Shown here: positions 39,938 through 42,628 of the stretch, piece after piece | Layout of the letters: the number at the start of each line of letters is the position of its first letter | Position numbering within the stretch: the stretch's first letter is position 1 | NCBI RefSeq assembly: GCF_947495625.1 | Contig: NZ_CANLZW010000041.1 | Location: 1 to 42,628, forward strand | Length of the DNA stretch: 42,628 nucleotides | Direction: 5' to 3' | From: an uncultured Cocleimonas sp. | Lineage (GTDB): Bacteria; Pseudomonadota; Gammaproteobacteria; Thiotrichales; Thiotrichaceae | The notes under the pieces: model-generated | What the model saw: only the letters and a program-made list of their open reading frames with translations | Databases searched by the model: none | What the model was told of the DNA's origin: nothing | Translations under genes and position numbers: made by a program

Positions 39938-41526
39938 TAGATTGCTCCTTGGGTTTTATTGTCACTATCATCATCTTTGTTATTGCCTTTGATATTGTTA
40001 TTTTTAAGGCGTCGTTCTTTATCAGCTAAGACCTTTTGCTTTAATTTATTCATTTTGGCTTCAGAGTATGCGCTGTACGCTATCGATAGAATCACCAGCG
40101 TAATCATGGTGATGTTAAGAACGCCAGAGGTAAAGTAAGCAAAAACGCCATCTCCTGCTTCTCCGATAAGTTTACCCTGAAGGAAGTTATCTTCCGCTAT
40201 TGGTCCCAGAATAATACCCAGTACAACAGGTGCCGGACTAAAGCCAAGTTTGCTGCCGAAATACATAAATACACCAAGAGTGGCCATAATCAATACATCG
40301 GAATAACTCGATTGAATACTGTAAGTGCCGAACACCGCTAAAATGAATATGGTAGCAGCCATAAAGTGCGCAGGCACTTTTATGATCCAGCCACTATGCC
40401 GACTTAGGAATAGGCCGATAATGAGCATGAAGACCTGTGCGACCAGCAATGAATTGATGAACGTCCAAGTGACTTCGGCATGATCTGTAAATAAAGTGGG
40501 GCCAGGGAATAGGCCATGGATCAATAAACCACCAAGTAGAACTGCTGCGGTTGGACTGCCAGGTATGCTGAGTGTAAGTAGCGGAACCAGCGATGGTCCT
40601 ACCATTGCATTGTTTGCGGATTCTGCAGCAATCACGCCATCAGGTTCACCGTGACCAAATTTATCAGGATCTTTACTCAGTTTTTTCGCTTGATCGTAAG
40701 CAACTAACCCCGCTATCTGTCCACCAGCTCCTGGAATAACACCAACAATGACACCAATTATTGAGCCAATAGAAAGTGCTTTTATTCGTGTGAGATTAAA
40801 TAAAACAGCCTGTAATACATTGGATTCACCCAGATCATGGACGGCTGCATCTTTGGCATCTCTGGATTTTTCAATCAGATTTAAAACTTGTGGAATGGCG
40901 AATAAACCAATTAAAGCAGCAACGATATGGATACCGCTTTCCAGGTGTTCGGTATAAACAAATCTATCTTCACCCAGCATCGGATTTGCGCCAATGGTGG
41001 AAAGAGCAATGCCGATAATACCCGAGAGCAATCCCATAATGACGGACTTACTACCAATTGTTCCGATGATGGTAATGCCTAAAATAGCGATCCAGAATAA
41101 TTCAGTGGGTCCAAATTTAAGTGCTAGTTTGGCTAATGGGGGAGTGAAGAAAATCAGGACGATGATGCCGATCACACCACCGATAAACGAACTGGTAAAA
41201 CAATAGTATAGAGCTTCTGCTGCCCGACCCTGATTAGCAAGCTTATGTCCATCTAAGGCAGTGGCAATATTTGCCGGGGCACCTGGAACATTAACCAGAA
41301 TAGCGCTGATAGCACCACCAGCAACGGTTGCGGTATACATGGCACCCAATAAAATTAATCCTGCTGCAGGTTCCATATGGAAGGTAAATGGAATCATTAG
41401 TGCGACTGCCATTGTGGGACTCAGGCCCGGTAATGCGCCAAGAATTAGACCAGCTAGCGTGCCACCAATCAATAAAGACATATGGTAAATGGTAAATACG
41501 TTACCAAAATAATTTAGAAATTCCAC
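39937..41526 (-). CDS. TctA-type large membrane subunit of a TTT transporter
   Basis: This 529-aa protein with about 11-12 membrane helices is the transport channel. Family signatures are present twice, as in other TctA proteins: LGALPGLSPTMAVALMIPFTF with GAMYTATVAGGAISAILVNVPG in the first half, and VGVIPGAGGQIAGLVAYDQAK with LSIPGSPTAAVLLGGLLIHG in the second. The C-terminus is Asn/Asp/Lys-rich. It is first in the operon tctA-tctB-tctC-dehydrogenase-ligase and divergent to a GntR regulator. Energy comes from an ion gradient. Confidence 0.93.
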   Translation of the reverse strand: MEFLNYFGNVFTIYHMSLLIGGTLAGLILGALPGLSPTMAVALMIPFTFHMEPAAGLILLGAMYTATVAGGAISAILVNVPGAPANIATALDGHKLANQGRAAEALYYCFTSSFIGGVIGIIVLIFFTPPLAKLALKFGPTELFWIAILGITIIGTIGSKSVIMGLLSGIIGIALSTIGANPMLGEDRFVYTEHLESGIHIVAALIGLFAIPQVLNLIEKSRDAKDAAVHDLGESNVLQAVLFNLTRIKALSIGSIIGVIVGVIPGAGGQIAGLVAYDQAKKLSKDPDKFGHGEPDGVIAAESANNAMVGPSLVPLLTLSIPGSPTAAVLLGGLLIHGLFPGPTLFTDHAEVTWTFINSLLVAQVFMLIIGLFLSRHSGWIIKVPAHFMAATIFILAVFGTYSIQSSYSDVLIMATLGVFMYFGSKLGFSPAPVVLGIILGPIAEDNFLQGKLIGEAGDGVFAYFTSGVLNITMITLVILSIAYSAYSEAKMNKLKQKVLADKERRLKNNNIKGNNKDDDSDNKTQGAI

Positions 41527-41581
41527 TGCGGTCCTCTTATGCTTCTTGTCTTTTTTTATATTATTGTTGTAAGTAGAAATA

Positions 41582-41615
41582 TCAGATTAGTTGGACTATA
41601 GTTAAGTTAATCTGA
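41582..41615. promoter_or_regulatory. Operator-like dyad 1 between tctA and the GntR gene
   Basis: TCAGATTA (41582-41589) and TAATCTGA (41608-41615) are perfect 8-bp arms. The palindrome ACTATAGT (41595-41602) has exactly the same centre. The symmetry over 34 bp suits binding of a dimeric regulator such as the adjacent GntR protein. Confidence 0.6.
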
Positions 41616-41623
41616 AGGTCATA

Positions 41624-41643
41624 CAACTCATATATATGAGTTG
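41624..41643. promoter_or_regulatory. Operator-like palindrome 2 between tctA and the GntR gene
   Basis: CAACTCATATATATGAGTTG is a perfect 20-bp palindrome, flanked on both sides by direct GGTCATA/GGTCATA repeats. It lies 73 bp before the GntR start and 98 bp before the tctA start. It is the best candidate for the GntR/UTRA operator. Confidence 0.65.
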
Positions 41644-41715
41644 GTCATATTAAGATAGTAGTACTCTGTTTAACTGTCAAATATTTATTATTAAAAAACC
41701 AAAATACACATACAA

Positions 41716-42465
41716 ATGACTAAAAATCCAACCATTGATGAAAGTGCTAATCAAAGACAAGTGCAGCCTCTTTATCAAAAAGTAGAAGAACATATAAAGC
41801 ATCAAATAGAGCAGGGTGAACTCACGCCGGGAGATTTAATCCTGTCTGAACCTCGTCTATCCAAGGAATTGGATGTCAGTATAGGTACCGTTAAAAAAGC
41901 CTTGGATAACCTAGTCTGGCAGGGTTTGCTATATCGACATCAAGGTAAAGGAACCTTTGTATCGAGCATCGATTTTAATAACAGCCTGTTTCGATTTTTC
42001 TCCTATGCGGATGCTGAAGGGCATGCTGTTAGAATTAGAAAAACAACAACTGATCGCTGGTTGGGCAAAGGTCCTAAAGAAATTTGTGAGAAGTTAGAAG
42101 TAGAAGAGGGCACTGAATTACTTTTTATCGAGCGTATTGGTTCTGTCGATAATACGCCGACATTTATTGAGAGCTCATGGTGGATAGCCGAATTAGTCCC
42201 TAATCTGGAGAAAGAAGAAACGCATATTCCTGACCTGTTTTACGCGTTAATTGTCGATCACTATAAAATTCCAATTGTGCGTGCGGAAGAAACATTAACC
42301 GCTGAAGCCTGTGATAAATACACCGCTGAGAAACTGAATATCAAGATTGATTCGCCAGTAGTAGTTCTGAATCGTTCGACTTTTACCAGTGGTAGTAAAA
42401 TAGTAGAGGTGAGAACAACACGAGGTCGTGCAGATCAATTTAGTTATAAACGTGAAATTCGCTAG
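41716..42465 (+). CDS. GntR family regulator with UTRA domain (HutC type)
   Basis: This 249-aa protein has an N-terminal GntR winged helix (residues about 18-85: PLYQKVEEHIKHQIEQGELTPGD, LSKELDVSIGTVKKALDNLV, YRHQGKGTFVSS) and a UTRA ligand domain (about 100-245; LLFIERIGSVDNTPTFIESSWW, VLNRSTFTSGSKIVEVRTTRGRADQF). HutC-type members are repressors released by a catabolic substrate or intermediate. Divergent placement to the tctA operon and the two dyads in the 189-bp gap make it the probable regulator of the cluster. Ligand candidates are sulfoacetate or a derived CoA ester, by inference. Weak ribosome-binding site. Confidence 0.88.
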   Translation: MTKNPTIDESANQRQVQPLYQKVEEHIKHQIEQGELTPGDLILSEPRLSKELDVSIGTVKKALDNLVWQGLLYRHQGKGTFVSSIDFNNSLFRFFSYADAEGHAVRIRKTTTDRWLGKGPKEICEKLEVEEGTELLFIERIGSVDNTPTFIESSWWIAELVPNLEKEETHIPDLFYALIVDHYKIPIVRAEETLTAEACDKYTAEKLNIKIDSPVVVLNRSTFTSGSKIVEVRTTRGRADQFSYKREIR

Positions 42466-42540
42466 TTCCTTGTTAGTTTCTCTAATGAAGAATGGCTAAT
42501 ATGACTAGTAAGTTTAAAAACTGAATACTTAATTATCCAA

Positions 42541-42573
42541 ATGACACCCCCCTACTGTCCCACAGTTTACCAT
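42541..42573 (+). terminator. C-run 3'-end element, copy 11
   Basis: On the plus strand GACACCCCCCTACTGTCCCA is followed by CAGTTTACC, 76 bp after the GntR stop. The second half is replaced by a different small hairpin (ACTGT, CCC, ACAGT) followed by TT. Orientation follows the rule of the other copies. Confidence 0.55.
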
Positions 42574-42576
42574 TAG

Positions 42577-42604
42577 AAAGCGAACTTCATCTGAGGCTCG
42601 CTTT
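42577..42604 (+). terminator. Terminator hairpin after the GntR gene
   Basis: AAAGCGA and TCGCTTT form a 7-bp stem with a 14-nt loop, followed by TCTTAT, an intrinsic-terminator shape. It lies about 20 bp beyond the C-run element. Confidence 0.55.
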
Positions 42605-42628
42605 TCTTATGTCTGGGAGGATCTGGTT

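Overview
The window is an AT-rich stretch (about 40% GC by eye) of a gammaproteobacterial chromosome. The gene set is a long Pseudomonas-type isocitrate lyase, PurU, an FNR-type regulator beside Bpt, a PhoPQ-like pair with a PepSY protein, several membrane diguanylate cyclases, a SoxW-like thioredoxin and a Gly/Asn-rich secreted protein resembling sulfur globule proteins. This suggests a marine sulfur-oxidising heterotroph, perhaps of the Thiotrichales (Leucothrix/Cocleimonas type). The taxonomic guess is inference. I see no phage, transposase, CRISPR array or rRNA.

Layout. 1-5 kb: a Crp/Fnr regulator, the putative sulfur globule protein and two paralogous GGDEF proteins. 5-10.5 kb (all minus): a double-domain SoxW-like thioredoxin, an XRE-cupin regulator, a covalent-FAD/GcvT demethylating dehydrogenase and PurU, forming a one-carbon demethylation module. 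10.7-14.2 kb (plus): a HyuA-like ATPase, an exported amidohydrolase and an SMR efflux protein. 14.2-18.5 kb (minus): a third GGDEF paralogue and a three-gene cassette (coiled-coil membrane protein, lipoprotein with solute-binding and VWA domains, small secreted VWA protein). 18.6-26.4 kb (minus): an RraA-family protein, isocitrate lyase and two large tandem glycoside-hydrolase-like paralogues with CBM9-like C-termini. 26.7-27.4 kb (plus): tRNA-Ala, a small membrane protein and two tRNA-Glu genes. 27.7-31 kb (minus): PhoQ/PhoP-like pair, PepSY-like protein, DUF1287 protein. 31.2-33.8 kb (plus): FNR-like regulator, Bpt and an unknown membrane protein. 34-42.5 kb: Pta, acyl-CoA ligase, acylating aldehyde dehydrogenase and a TctCBA transporter (minus), with a divergent GntR/UTRA regulator. 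This gene set best fits sulfoacetate uptake and conversion to sulfoacetaldehyde, then acetyl phosphate and acetyl-CoA.

The most unusual signal is a short dispersed motif that no gene explains. In RNA sense it is CACCCCCCTACTTTTA, usually followed by a small hairpin and a T-run. It occurs eleven times in 42.6 kb. Nine copies lie about 5-80 bp beyond the 3' end of a gene or tRNA in that gene's own orientation, so it looks like a genome-specific terminator or 3'-end element. One copy lies inside the hyuA-like coding region, one lies antisense between two plus-strand genes, and three copies sit at the end of a longer related intergenic repeat of about 130-145 bp. Other non-coding signals include two dyads between tctA and the GntR gene, an array of AACTTTA half-sites and a long inverted repeat upstream of isocitrate lyase, and nested palindromes between purU and hyuA.
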